Source: Agaribacillus aureus (GTDB lineage Bacteria; Bacteroidota; Bacteroidia; Cytophagales; Cyclobacteriaceae). From it: a DNA stretch of 64,000 nucleotides. Positions 17,639 to 26,727 of this stretch are shown here, piece after piece. The stretch lies in NCBI GenBank assembly GCA_030442055.1, contig JAUJEB010000004.1, forward strand, positions 186,001 through 250,000, written 5' to 3'. Numbering within the stretch: position 1 is the first letter of the stretch; every line of letters starts with the position of its first letter. The position numbers and the translations under genes are program-made. The notes beneath the pieces were generated by a model, which did not search any database, had not been told where the DNA came from, and saw only the letters and a program-made list of their open reading frames with translations.

Positions 17639-18751
17639 ATGCCTAATGAAAAAATTTGCCAGATAGCATTAACGCTAATTCCAGGTGTCGGCAATATTCT
17701 CATCAAACAATTGGTAAGCTACTGCGGATCTGCTGAGGCCGTCTTCAAAAGTAAAAAACATCTTCTCAGCAAAATACCAGGCATCGGGATAGTCCATGCC
17801 AACACCATTCGCAATGCAAACACCTTTGACCAGGCTGAGCAAACGCTTAAAAATGCAGAAAATAAAGGTATTGCGGTATACTTTTATACAGAGAAAAACT
17901 ATCCCCATAACCTAAAGCAGATTTATAATGCTCCCTCGGTGGTCTATGTAAAAGGTCAGGCTGATTTGAACCGGGAGAAGATTGTCGGCATCGTGGGTAC
18001 CAGGAATGCCACGTCGTATGGAAAAGAAATCACAGCGAGCATCATCTCCGGGTTAAGGAGACACAAACCATTAATCGTCAGTGGATTAGCTTATGGTATC
18101 GACATACACGCACATCGTCAGGCATTAAAAGCAAACCTGCCTACACTTGGAATAATGGCCAGCGGCCTGGATATTATTTATCCTTCTCATCATAAATCTA
18201 CCGTGAATGAAATGATCACGCAACAGGGCGGATTGCTGTCAGAGTATGCGGTCGGTGTCAAGCTGGACCCACATAATTTTCCGGCGAGGAACCGGATCAT
18301 CGCTGGCATTTCGGATGTTTTAATTATTGTAGAGGCCGCAAGACAAGGAGGTGCATTGATAACCGCTAATATTGCCGATACCTATAATAAAGATATTTTT
18401 GCAGTACCCGGCAATATTACCAATCAGTATTCTGAAGGCTGTAATTTGCTAATCCGGCATCACAAAGCCAATATTTTCACGCAGATAGCAGACCTTGAAA
18501 AGCATATGGGCTGGGATATGCCCAACGCGCCTAAAACGGGATCCGATCGCTTCAAAAATCACGAATTACGCTGTACTGATGAAGAATTAAAAATTGTAGA
18601 GATTATTAAACTTAAAAGCGCGGGTATGCTTATCGACGAAATCAGTTTTAAAACGCAATTGCCTATCAACCGGATAGCCAATCTACTATTGCAAATGGAG
18701 TTTAAAGGGATTGTAAAAGCATTGCCAGGTAAAAAGTTTATACTTATTTGA
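17639..18751 (+). CDS. dprA: DNA-processing protein DprA (Smf)
   Basis: Loads RecA onto incoming single-stranded DNA during natural transformation. Residues 1-70 are a helix-hairpin-helix-like region (IPGIGIVHANTI), the Rossmann-like core has GIVGTRNATSYGKEI (about 117-131), SGLAYGIDIHAHRQAL (about 147-162) and SGLDIIYPSHHK (about 176-187), and the C-terminal 65 residues are a winged helix (ELKIVEIIKLKSAGMLIDEIS...). 370 residues is normal. It suggests ability to take up DNA, although no com genes are in the window. It converges with mobA, 18 bases apart. Confidence 0.95.
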   Translation: MPNEKICQIALTLIPGVGNILIKQLVSYCGSAEAVFKSKKHLLSKIPGIGIVHANTIRNANTFDQAEQTLKNAENKGIAVYFYTEKNYPHNLKQIYNAPSVVYVKGQADLNREKIVGIVGTRNATSYGKEITASIISGLRRHKPLIVSGLAYGIDIHAHRQALKANLPTLGIMASGLDIIYPSHHKSTVNEMITQQGGLLSEYAVGVKLDPHNFPARNRIIAGISDVLIIVEAARQGGALITANIADTYNKDIFAVPGNITNQYSEGCNLLIRHHKANIFTQIADLEKHMGWDMPNAPKTGSDRFKNHELRCTDEELKIVEIIKLKSAGMLIDEISFKTQLPINRIANLLLQMEFKGIVKALPGKKFILI

Positions 18752-18769
18752 AATCCACACCCTCGGCCC

Positions 18770-19351
18770 CTATTTCCCCTTAATCAACCGGTTGATCTTA
18801 GCAAGATCCTCGGCTGTGTTTACATTCACCAATGTTATCTCATCTTCCGGGGCAATAAACCGGGTCTCTACTTCCTTTAACAGACGCTGTAAACTGTAAT
18901 TTTCATTTTCAACCGCCTGGCGGATAGCGGGAAATATTTCTTTCTTATAAATCGTTAGCAATACCTCCGGAAAAGCTTTTTCCTTACTTTTATAGGTAAT
19001 AATGCGCTGCCCCTCATCGTGATCAAGGAGATGTTGCAGGGTCTTTTTTGAGATCATAGGCATATCACAGGCCACTACCAACCAATCACGATCAGGTTGT
19101 GCAGACATGGCAGTAAATATACCGCCTATAGGACCAATGAACTCGCGTTTATCAATAAGAAGCCGGTCCGTACGTTGAAAGCTCGTTACCTGATCGGGGT
19201 TACAGGAAATAAATACATCCAATCCAAGCGATTGCAGCAAATCGTAAAGATACATCACCTGGGGCTTGCCGTGGTAATTAATAAATGCCTTTTCCTGTCC
19301 CAGCCGGGAGCTTTTACCTCCTGTTAAAATTAAGCCGTTAATTGACAACAA
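18770..19351 (-). CDS. mobA: Molybdenum cofactor guanylyltransferase
   Basis: Attaches GMP to molybdopterin to form the MGD cofactor needed by DMSO-reductase-family enzymes, including the nitrate reductase of this window. The nucleotidyltransferase N-terminus LILTGGKSSRLGQEKAFINYHGKP (about 6-29) and the metal-binding WLVVACDMPMI (about 89-99) are clear; 193 residues fits. No ATG is near: the frame starts with TTG at 19351 or TTG at 19348. It lies at the edge of the nitrate island, transcribed away from it. Confidence 0.9.
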   Translation of the reverse strand: MLSINGLILTGGKSSRLGQEKAFINYHGKPQVMYLYDLLQSLGLDVFISCNPDQVTSFQRTDRLLIDKREFIGPIGGIFTAMSAQPDRDWLVVACDMPMISKKTLQHLLDHDEGQRIITYKSKEKAFPEVLLTIYKKEIFPAIRQAVENENYSLQRLLKEVETRFIAPEDEITLVNVNTAEDLAKINRLIKGK

Positions 19352-19419
19352 AAGTGTGAAGATTTAACAATTAATAAAAAGTTCTCCCTAAGTTTACAAC
19401 TAAGCTGACGGTAAAAAAA

Positions 19420-19800
19420 ATGAAATTACGATTTAATAAAAATACCATAAGATTAAGGGTATCTCAATCTGATCTGCAAAAGCTAATGGCGGAAAACGAG
19501 CTGGTTGAAAAGGTGCATTTTGGAGGTGACCAGGCTAATTTTTACTATAAACTTAAAATCTCCGGTGAGGTTACAGCCATGCTGGCCACATGTCAGCAAG
19601 GTGAAATAACTGTAACCATTCCCCAGGAATTAGCAGGTGATTGGGCAACATCGGGTCAAACCGGGTTATATCATGAGCAATCAACAGCGTCGGAGGCTAC
19701 ACTTTCCATAAGTGTTGAAAAAGATTTTCAATGCCTGCACAAAAGGCCTGGCGAAAACGAAACTGATAATTTCCCGAATCCTTTGGCTGAAAAATCCTGA
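19420..19800 (+). CDS. DUF7009-like small protein of unknown function
   Basis: A 126-residue cytosolic protein without signal or membrane segment. It has the repeated look MKLRFNKNTIRLRVSQSDL...LVEKVHFGG, a beta-rich centre, then VEKDFQCLHKRPGENETDNFPNP (about 100-122). The Cys-Leu-x-x-Arg-Pro-Gly-Glu-x-Glu and FPNP pieces match, from memory, the family DUF7009; function is not known. It stands between mobA and the siroheme genes, so a role around molybdenum or nitrate is possible. The single conserved-looking Cys could be a ligand. It starts 68 bases from the mobA start, divergently. Confidence 0.65.
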   Translation: MKLRFNKNTIRLRVSQSDLQKLMAENELVEKVHFGGDQANFYYKLKISGEVTAMLATCQQGEITVTIPQELAGDWATSGQTGLYHEQSTASEATLSISVEKDFQCLHKRPGENETDNFPNPLAEKS

Positions 19801-19852
19801 GAAATTGATTTATTGTTGCCAGCCCCGGTTGGTGTTTAGTGATTGTCGCAGG

Positions 19853-20443
19853 TTAGCTTAATGCTTTTTTGATCAAGTCAGCGCCGGTCTGATCGAAGTC
19901 TATTTTCATGGCCATCTCCCTGCCTTTCGTGGTCATCTTGCCCCATGTCTTCTGTAAAATTGAGATTATTTTGGCTTCGTCGTGTTTTTGGTGAAACACT
20001 GAAAAGTAATATTTTAAAAACACCAGGCAAACCACATCTTCCAGTTGCTGAGATATTGGATCCGTTTTAAGCTTATTTTTAGTAATCAACAATTTTACTT
20101 TGTCAATCATCTCAGACTGGTAGCCGGAATTACCCATTATTTCTTCCACCAGTTGTGCATGCATCAGTTTCAGCTTGGTTCTCCATTGCAAATAACCTTT
20201 TCTGTCCATTGGATATTCGTTCCTGGGAATACTCCAGCGCCGGATGTGTTGGGCCCTGGCGGCCAGTTGCAAAACCTCGTCCGGATTTTCATCATATTGG
20301 AAAAGCGTCTCTGACATGCGCTGGCTGTACAATAATTCTCTGGCGATAGTTTCGCCGTCATTCACCTCTACATTGGGATCTTCGCTATTCGCCGCGTCGA
20401 TGGCGTTTATGGTAGCGTTGAATCGGTCGGAGTTACTAATCAT
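19853..20443 (-). CDS. DUF4202 protein
   Basis: A 196-residue cytosolic protein. RFNATINAIDAANSEDP (about 7-23), ELLYSQRMSETLF (about 36-48), QLAARAQHIRRWSIPRNEYPMDRKGYLQWR (about 60-89) and LKLMHAQLV (about 91-99) are the hallmarks of DUF4202 as I recall them. The spaced H residues (AQHIRRW, LMHAQ) with Arg could form an HD-like metal site. No function is established. It overlaps the siroheme synthase gene by 8 bases at its start and so belongs to the siroheme operon, which ties it to nitrite or sulfite assimilation. Confidence 0.75.
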   Translation of the reverse strand: MISNSDRFNATINAIDAANSEDPNVEVNDGETIARELLYSQRMSETLFQYDENPDEVLQLAARAQHIRRWSIPRNEYPMDRKGYLQWRTKLKLMHAQLVEEIMGNSGYQSEMIDKVKLLITKNKLKTDPISQQLEDVVCLVFLKYYFSVFHQKHDEAKIISILQKTWGKMTTKGREMAMKIDFDQTGADLIKKALS

Positions 20444-21035
20444 TTTTCTGCGGTTTTTCCAGCCAGTCCTGGGTTATTTCATTTAATTTTTTGACTTTAT
20501 ATTCAAAATCCCCCTTCAACCTGCCCCGTAATTCCTCCAGATTATCTAGCAATTTCTGAACGTCTTCCGGCAAAGCCTCCTCCAGGTATTGTCGCATCCT
20601 TTTTGTCAAAGTGGGAGATTTGCCATTACTGGAAATTGCTATTTTCAGATCTCCTTTTTTCACCACGGAACTCAAATAAAAATCGCACAGGTCTGGCGTA
20701 TCCGCCACATTGGTCATCAGATGCCGCTTGCTGGTCATCTGCTTAATCTTTTCATGCAATTTTCTACTGTCAGTAGCCAGAATTACCAAATCTTTTTTAT
20801 TGAGGTCTTTTTTCTTGAATTTTCGTTCAATCAGTTTAACCGACGGATATTCACTGGCCAGCTGCCTGATTTTGGGTTGCAGGATCTCCTTAGCTACGAG
20901 CGTAACCCGTGCCTCCGGACTGTTTTTCAGCACAGCCTCAAGCTTTTCAAGGCCCACATAACCACCGCCAACAATCAATAATCTCAGTTGATGAAGTTTA
21001 AAGAAAGCCGGGAATAAAACATTGCCATCACCCAT
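20436..21035 (-). CDS. Precorrin-2 dehydrogenase / sirohydrochlorin ferrochelatase
   Basis: A 199-residue Met8/CysG-B-type siroheme synthase: oxidises precorrin-2 with NAD+ and inserts Fe2+ to give siroheme. The Rossmann motif LLIVGGGYVGLEKLEAVL (about 20-37) and NVADTPDLCDFYLSSVVKKGDLKIAISSNGKSPTL (about 109-143) with the conserved Asp of the NVxD run are present. It lacks the methyltransferase half of CysG, which is the separate gene upstream. Middle gene of a three-gene leftward operon, 29 bases after the methyltransferase and overlapping the DUF4202 gene. Its product serves NirB. Confidence 0.9.
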   Translation of the reverse strand: MGDGNVLFPAFFKLHQLRLLIVGGGYVGLEKLEAVLKNSPEARVTLVAKEILQPKIRQLASEYPSVKLIERKFKKKDLNKKDLVILATDSRKLHEKIKQMTSKRHLMTNVADTPDLCDFYLSSVVKKGDLKIAISSNGKSPTLTKRMRQYLEEALPEDVQKLLDNLEELRGRLKGDFEYKVKKLNEITQDWLEKPQKND

Positions 21036-21064
21036 AGAATCAATTTAAGTCCTGAAACCAATAC

Positions 21065-21850
21065 TTAAATAAACGAACTTTCCCCTAAATTCATGCTATG
21101 CTGCCATAAATAATTGCCCTCGATTTTTGCTCTTTCTTTTACCACCTGACCGATAACGATAACTGCCGGCGCTTGCAACGATAAATCGTTAGCTACCTTG
21201 ACAATATTTTTTAGTGTTCCGAGGCCCATAGCCTCGTTAGCACAGGTTCCATTCCGGATAATAGCAACCGGTTCAACATCAGCCCTGAATTTCCTAAACA
21301 AATTTACAATCTCCGGCAGCTTTTTCATACCCATTAAGATGACCACCGTCCCCTTGCCAGTGGCTGCCCATTTGATATCTCCGGTTAGTTGCCCATCTTT
21401 CCCGGTGGCCGTAACGACACAAAAGCTATGACAAACGCCTCTTTTCGTAAGCGGTATGTCTTGTAGCGCAGGCACTGCAATAGCGCTGGACACGCCCGGA
21501 ACTACCGTCACCTTAAGCCCGTGACGGCGGGCATAGGCGGCCTCTTCATGCCCTCGGCCAAAAACATAGGGATCTCCACCTTTTAAGCGGACCACAGTCC
21601 CGAATTGCATCGCATATTTGACAATCATCTTGTTAATGGTAAACTGCTGGTAATGGTGTAACCCAGCCCGCTTGCCTACAAATACTTTGATAGCCTCTGG
21701 TTTTACGTAGTCCAGCAAGGTTTTATTGGCCAAAGCATCGTATAAAACCACATCTGCTGCTTTCAGAGCACCGATTCCCTTCAAAGTAATCAAATCTGCA
21801 TCTCCAGGCCCTGCTCCCACTAATATTAATTGAGGTTCTTTCATTTTCAT
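21065..21850 (-). CDS. cobA: Uroporphyrinogen-III C-methyltransferase
   Basis: Methylates uroporphyrinogen III twice with S-adenosylmethionine to give precorrin-2, the entry to siroheme. Family signatures: VGAGPGDADLITLKG (about 11-25), LKGGDPYVFGRGHEE (about 89-103) and GTVVILMGM (about 168-176); 261 residues is normal. It heads the leftward operon with the siroheme synthase and DUF4202 genes and is divergent from nirB over a 116-base gap packed with TTACGTAA palindromes, so both sides are likely controlled together. No cobalamin genes are near, which supports a siroheme role. Confidence 0.95.
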   Translation of the reverse strand: MKMKEPQLILVGAGPGDADLITLKGIGALKAADVVLYDALANKTLLDYVKPEAIKVFVGKRAGLHHYQQFTINKMIVKYAMQFGTVVRLKGGDPYVFGRGHEEAAYARRHGLKVTVVPGVSSAIAVPALQDIPLTKRGVCHSFCVVTATGKDGQLTGDIKWAATGKGTVVILMGMKKLPEIVNLFRKFRADVEPVAIIRNGTCANEAMGLGTLKNIVKVANDLSLQAPAVIVIGQVVKERAKIEGNYLWQHSMNLGESSFI

Positions 21851-21861
21851 CTTAGTATATG

Positions 21862-21942
21862 TTACGTATTTATCCGTAAAATAAATTAATATTTACGTAA
21901 AATACATTATGATTATAAAAATAATTACGTAAATTTACGTAA
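21862..21942. promoter_or_regulatory. Cluster of TTACGTAA palindromes in the cobA-nirB intergenic region
   Basis: Perfect TTACGTAA lies at 21893-21900, 21925-21932 and 21935-21942, and a one-base variant TTACGTAT at 21862-21869. The two right-hand copies are 10 bases apart, one helix turn, and form the 18-bp palindrome TTACGTAAATTTACGTAA. A weak -7 box (TAATTTTA, 21940-21947) overlaps the last copy. A protein dimer binding on one face of the helix is the natural reading; the NarL-type regulator of this cluster is the best candidate. Confidence 0.65.
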
Positions 21943-21966
21943 TTTTAATACTCTATTAGCGACATT

Positions 21967-24456
21967 ATGAAAAAAGTTATTGTTATTGGTAATGGCATGG
22001 TAGGCTACAAATTCTGTGAAAAGCTACACAAAGCTGACCAGAATTCCCGTTTTTCAATTTCGGTTTACGGTGAGGAGCACCTACCGGCCTATGATCGTGT
22101 TCATCTAAGCGAATATTTCACCAAACAATCCGCAGATAGTCTTTTGTTGGCGTCAAAAGAATGGTATGAAGAGAAAAATATCGAGCTGATTACGGGTACC
22201 ATGGTAACGCGTATAGATCGGGAAAATAAGAAAATAGTGACGCATAAAGGCACCGAGGCACATTATGACATACTGGTACTCGCTACCGGCTCTGTACCCT
22301 TTGTTCCCACAATCAGCGGTACAGACAAAAAGGGTGTGTTCGTCTACAGAACCATAGAGGATTTGGAAAATATCATCCAATTTGGAAAGGAAGTAAAGTC
22401 AGCAGCTGTATTGGGGGGTGGATTATTAGGCCTGGAAGCTGCCAAAGCCGCTTTTGATATGGGGCTGGAAACTCATGTGATAGAGTTTGCTTCAAGGTTA
22501 ATTCCGCGGCAGCTGGATGCCAACGGGGCCAGGGTATTGCAACATGAGTTGGAAAAGCTCGGTCTTACCATTCATCTGAATAAGTCCACCCGGGAAATCA
22601 GCGGCAACGGCCGGTTAGATGCCCTGACTTTCACGGATAACTCCAAACTTGACGTCGATATGCTGATTATCTCCTGCGGTATCAGGCCCAGGGATGAACT
22701 GGCTCAAAAAAGCGGTCTGAAAACCGGTGAAAGAGGTGGCGTTATTGTAAATGATTTAATGCAAACCAGCGACCCGCACATTTTTGCTATTGGCGAGGTG
22801 GCTTTGCACAATAATATGATATACGGCCTGGTGGCCCCTGGTTATGAAATGGCCGATGTGGTAGTCAAACAACTGGCAGGAGAAGACAAAAAGGAATTCA
22901 ACGGATTCGATATGTCCACCAAACTAAAATTAATTGGTGTCGAGGTGGCTAGTTTCGGAGATGCTTTGGCAGAATCCAGCCCTCACCGGCCTATTATCTG
23001 GCAGGATGCGTTGTCAGGGATTTATAAAAGAATTAATATTTCTGAAGATGGCAGCCAACTGCTGGGCGGCATGCTGGTTGGAGATGCCGGGGATTATAAC
23101 CAATTGCTTCAAATTACTAAAAACAATCTTACCCTTCCGCCCAACCCGGAGGACCTGATTCTTGGTAAAAGAGCGGAAACCGACGCTCACGAGGGCATAA
23201 GTCTGCCCGACAACGCCCAGGTTTGCTCCTGTGAGGACATCAGCAAAGGAGATATTGTCGAAGCCATTAAAGCAGGCGGACTGGAAAAGTTAGAGCAGGT
23301 AAAGGCGGTCACCAAAGCCTGCACAGGTTGTGGCGCCTGTACGCCAATGGTCAAGGATATCATGAATGACTGTCATAAAGCCATGGGTAAAACGGTAAAG
23401 CAAACTATTTGTGAACATTTTAGCTATACCCGTCAGGAATTACTTGACATCATCAAGGTAAAAAAAATTAAATCATACGACGACCTGTTGAACGCATATG
23501 GAAAGGGAGATGGATGTGAAGTTTGCAAGCCCGTTATCGCGTCGATACTGGCCAGTACCTGGAATGAGTTGATCGTAAATCAGGATACGATCCAGGATAC
23601 CAATGACCGGTTTTTAGCCAATATTCAAAAAGGGGGTTCTTATTCGGTAGTACCAAGAATTCCCGGCGGTGAGATTACACCGGACAAATTGATTGTGATT
23701 GGCATGGTGGCCAAAAAATACGAGTTATACACCAAAATAACCGGTGGACAGCGCATTGATTTATTTGGCGCGCGCGTGGATCAATTGCCTGACATATGGG
23801 AGGAATTGATCAATGCCGGGTTTGAAAGCGGCCATGCCTATGGAAAGGCATTAAGAACAGTTAAGAGCTGCGTGGGCTCCTCCTGGTGTAGGTATGGCCT
23901 GCACGACTCTGTTTCATTTGCCATTAGGGTTGAAGAGCGATACCGTGGGTTAAGGGCGCCGCACAAATTGAAAAGCGCCGTATCTGGATGTCGCAGAGAA
24001 TGTGCCGAAGCTCAAAGCAAAGATTTTGGTATTATCGCCACGGAAATAGGTTGGAACTTATATGTATGCGGTAACGGCGGCGCTAACCCGCAACACGCTG
24101 TGCTGCTGGCCGGGGATCTCGATGATGAAACCTGCATTAAATATATCGATCGCTTCTTAATGCTTTACATAAAGACAGCCGAACCACTGAACCGAACCGC
24201 TACCTGGCTCAATAAACTGCCGGGAGGAATTGATTACCTGAAAGACGTGGTGATCAATGACTCGCTTGGCATCGCCAAACAACTCGAACAAGAAATGCAA
24301 TTCATGATTGATACCTACAAGTGCGAATGGAAGGAGGTGGTGAATAACCCAAGCCTAAGAGCCAGATTTAAGCATTTTGTGAATTCCGAAGAAACAGATT
24401 CAAACCTTCACTACGAAGTGGTCAGGGATCAAAAAGTGCCAGCTGCATGGGGCTGA
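21967..24456 (+). CDS. nirB: NADH-dependent assimilatory nitrite reductase, large subunit
   Basis: Reduces nitrite to ammonium with six electrons from NAD(P)H in the cytosol. Domain order over 829 residues: FAD/NAD(P) reductase (about 1-290; VIGNGMVGYKF and VLGGGLLGLEA), a BFD-like [2Fe-2S] segment (about 420-465; CSCEDISKGDIVEAI, ACTGCGACTP), then the ferredoxin-like and siroheme/[4Fe-4S] domains (about 550-780). The siroheme-cluster ligands are intact: C635 and C641 (Cx5C), C675 and C679 (Cx3C). It is the first gene of nirB-nirD-kinase-regulator and sits after the TTACGTAA cluster. Confidence 0.95.
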   Translation: MKKVIVIGNGMVGYKFCEKLHKADQNSRFSISVYGEEHLPAYDRVHLSEYFTKQSADSLLLASKEWYEEKNIELITGTMVTRIDRENKKIVTHKGTEAHYDILVLATGSVPFVPTISGTDKKGVFVYRTIEDLENIIQFGKEVKSAAVLGGGLLGLEAAKAAFDMGLETHVIEFASRLIPRQLDANGARVLQHELEKLGLTIHLNKSTREISGNGRLDALTFTDNSKLDVDMLIISCGIRPRDELAQKSGLKTGERGGVIVNDLMQTSDPHIFAIGEVALHNNMIYGLVAPGYEMADVVVKQLAGEDKKEFNGFDMSTKLKLIGVEVASFGDALAESSPHRPIIWQDALSGIYKRINISEDGSQLLGGMLVGDAGDYNQLLQITKNNLTLPPNPEDLILGKRAETDAHEGISLPDNAQVCSCEDISKGDIVEAIKAGGLEKLEQVKAVTKACTGCGACTPMVKDIMNDCHKAMGKTVKQTICEHFSYTRQELLDIIKVKKIKSYDDLLNAYGKGDGCEVCKPVIASILASTWNELIVNQDTIQDTNDRFLANIQKGGSYSVVPRIPGGEITPDKLIVIGMVAKKYELYTKITGGQRIDLFGARVDQLPDIWEELINAGFESGHAYGKALRTVKSCVGSSWCRYGLHDSVSFAIRVEERYRGLRAPHKLKSAVSGCRRECAEAQSKDFGIIATEIGWNLYVCGNGGANPQHAVLLAGDLDDETCIKYIDRFLMLYIKTAEPLNRTATWLNKLPGGIDYLKDVVINDSLGIAKQLEQEMQFMIDTYKCEWKEVVNNPSLRARFKHFVNSEETDSNLHYEVVRDQKVPAAWG

Positions 24457-24496
24457 TAAGGTAAAAATAATCAGGAAAAACAGAAAGTAACAAAAC

Positions 24497-24874
24497 ATGA
24501 CAACATTGCTAAATCAATATAAAACCGTAAAACCCGAGGACGTAAAAACATGGTTCAAGGCTGCTAAAACATCCGACTTTCCGGTTGATGGCGGTGCCTG
24601 CGTGTTATACAATGATCTGCAGGTAGCCGTTTACAACTTTAACCGCCGCCGGGAATGGTACGCCAGCCAAAACCTTTGTCCTCATAAAAAACAAATGATT
24701 CTTTCAAGGGGCATGATTGGCTCAACAGGCGATGAACCAAAAGTAGCCTGTCCTTTTCACAAAAAAACATTTTCATTAAAAAGCGGCAAAAATCTCAACG
24801 GAGACGAATGTGATTTGGCTACTTATCCGGTTAAAATTGAAAATGGTTATGTTTACATTGGGTTTGCCGAATAA
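24497..24874 (+). CDS. nirD: Nitrite reductase small subunit, Rieske type
   Basis: A 125-residue partner of NirB. It has a Rieske fold with both halves of the [2Fe-2S] site: LCPHKKQM (C-x-H, about 56-58) and CPFHKKTF (C-x2-H, about 85-88). Not all NirD proteins keep these ligands, so this one is likely a true electron carrier. It follows nirB by 40 bases and precedes the kinase gene by 40 bases on the same strand, in one likely operon. Confidence 0.9.
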   Translation: MTTLLNQYKTVKPEDVKTWFKAAKTSDFPVDGGACVLYNDLQVAVYNFNRRREWYASQNLCPHKKQMILSRGMIGSTGDEPKVACPFHKKTFSLKSGKNLNGDECDLATYPVKIENGYVYIGFAE

Positions 24875-24914
24875 GCAACAACATCGTATAACCAAGAATT
24901 CGTAAATTTATAAT

Positions 24915-26723
24915 ATGCCATTTAAGATTAAATTTGAAAGGCTGGGTATTTTTTACATGTTGGCACTTTCCGGTATTGCTGCCAGCATCATCATCAGCCA
25001 GATTTTCATCCAAAACTTTATTGACAGGCAACAAAACGATTCCCGAATAATCAACATTGCCGGCCGGCAACGAATGCTGAGTCAAAAAATAAGCAAAATT
25101 GTTTTACAAATCAGGGAAGCAACCGAATTGTCAACCGTCAAATCACATCGGGATGAGCTCCAGGAGACCCTGCAACTGTGGAGCGAGGCCCACAACAGCT
25201 TGGTGAATGGCGATGAGGCACATCCCTTAAACGAAAATAACTCCGTTGTTATCACCGACATGTTTCAAAAGATCGAGCCGCATTTTGTGGCTATGGTAGG
25301 CAATGCACAGTCTATCGCAGACCTCATAGATCAAATGAAGCAGGTGGGATCAAAGCCGGATTTAAATCCTTTTATCAACAACATTCTGGCTAATGAAGGC
25401 GACTTTTTAGCGATTATGGATGATATTGTATTCCAATATGACCGCGAGGCCAAAGCAAAAGTTGAGGGCTTAAAAAAGGTTGAAATGATATTGCTGGCGA
25501 TCTCTTTGGGTATTATCCTCATCGAGCTTATCTTCATCTTCCGCCCGATAGCTAAAAACGTCAGGAAAACCATTGCGAGTCTTATCATTTCCGAGGAGGC
25601 GTCCAAGAACATGACACGCGAAATTAATAAGCTCTATGGCGAGCTTGAAAAATCATACCAGGATCTGGAGGCCGTCAACCTGGAACCGGAACAACCCATG
25701 ATATTTCTGAAAACCAATGATTTTGGAAAAATCACTTATGTCTCCGAAAACTTTAAACGGCTGTTGGAATATGAGAAAGAGGAGTTGCCGGAAAACATTA
25801 TCCAGCTACTTGAAAGAGATGGTTACAATCCTGAATTCATCAAAGAGGTGATGAATATATTGACCGCCGGCAAAACCTGGAACGGGGAGATAAAACTGAC
25901 AGGAAAGTCAGGTGATTTCTTTTGGCTGGATACCAGCATTGTGCCCGTAAATAACCGGAAGGAAAACAAAAACGAATTGATGGTGATCGCCAGGGACATG
26001 ACAGAGATCAAGGAAGCCCAGCTGCGCTCGCGGGAAATCAATCGTGAAAAAATTGAAAAACGCGTTAAGGAGCAGGAATATCGCTCCGTTTTAATATTGG
26101 AAGGACAGGAAGAAGAAAGAAAAAGAATCTCAAGAGAAATTCATGATGGGATCGGCCAGATGCTGACGGCAATGAAACTCAATATGGAAGCCATTAATCC
26201 GTCGAGCTCCGTACACAGCAGACGGCGATTTGATGAAACAAAATCAATGTTGAAAAATGTCATCAAAGAGGTACGCAGAGTCTCCTTTAATCTGACGCCC
26301 AGCAGTCTGAGCGACTTTGGAATTGCCCCGGCCATTAAGAAATTCTGCAATGAGGTAGAAAAACTATCTGAAATAAACATTATATTCGACAATAAATCCG
26401 GTTTTATCAACCGGTTGGATAAGCATATCGAAACAAACGTATATCGCATCATCCAGGAAGCTGTTAATAATGCCGTTAAATATAGCAAAGCTGAAAATAT
26501 TAAAGTTTCGCTGGAGCATAGCAGTTCCCAACTACGTATTACCATAGCAGATGACGGCAAGGGTTTTGATGTAAAAAAACTAAAAGAATCCGGACATTTC
26601 TCAGCCTCAGGGCACGGAATTTTTAATATGAAAGAAAGAACGGCTTTTATCAGCGGTAATTTTAATCTACACTCGGAACCGGGCAATGGTACCCAAATCG
26701 ACCTGACCATACCATTAAATTAA
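24915..26723 (+). CDS. NarX-like sensor histidine kinase with PilJ-type sensing domain and PAS
   Basis: A 602-residue membrane kinase. Membrane segment 1 is at about 12-34; the periplasmic part (about 35-188) starts with INIAGRQRMLSQKISKI, the P-box-like motif of the type IV pili/NarX-type sensor fold, known in NarX and NarQ to bind nitrate or nitrite. Membrane segment 2 is at about 190-210. A linker coiled coil, a PAS domain (about 255-370), a HisKA_3 dimer domain with His410 (EIHDGIGQ) and a HATPase domain (NNAVKYSK, DDGKGF, GHGIFNMKER) follow. Nitrate sensing is inferred from the motif and from its place between nirD and the regulator gene. Confidence 0.9.
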   Translation: MPFKIKFERLGIFYMLALSGIAASIIISQIFIQNFIDRQQNDSRIINIAGRQRMLSQKISKIVLQIREATELSTVKSHRDELQETLQLWSEAHNSLVNGDEAHPLNENNSVVITDMFQKIEPHFVAMVGNAQSIADLIDQMKQVGSKPDLNPFINNILANEGDFLAIMDDIVFQYDREAKAKVEGLKKVEMILLAISLGIILIELIFIFRPIAKNVRKTIASLIISEEASKNMTREINKLYGELEKSYQDLEAVNLEPEQPMIFLKTNDFGKITYVSENFKRLLEYEKEELPENIIQLLERDGYNPEFIKEVMNILTAGKTWNGEIKLTGKSGDFFWLDTSIVPVNNRKENKNELMVIARDMTEIKEAQLRSREINREKIEKRVKEQEYRSVLILEGQEEERKRISREIHDGIGQMLTAMKLNMEAINPSSSVHSRRRFDETKSMLKNVIKEVRRVSFNLTPSSLSDFGIAPAIKKFCNEVEKLSEINIIFDNKSGFINRLDKHIETNVYRIIQEAVNNAVKYSKAENIKVSLEHSSSQLRITIADDGKGFDVKKLKESGHFSASGHGIFNMKERTAFISGNFNLHSEPGNGTQIDLTIPLN

Positions 26724-26727
26724 AAAA

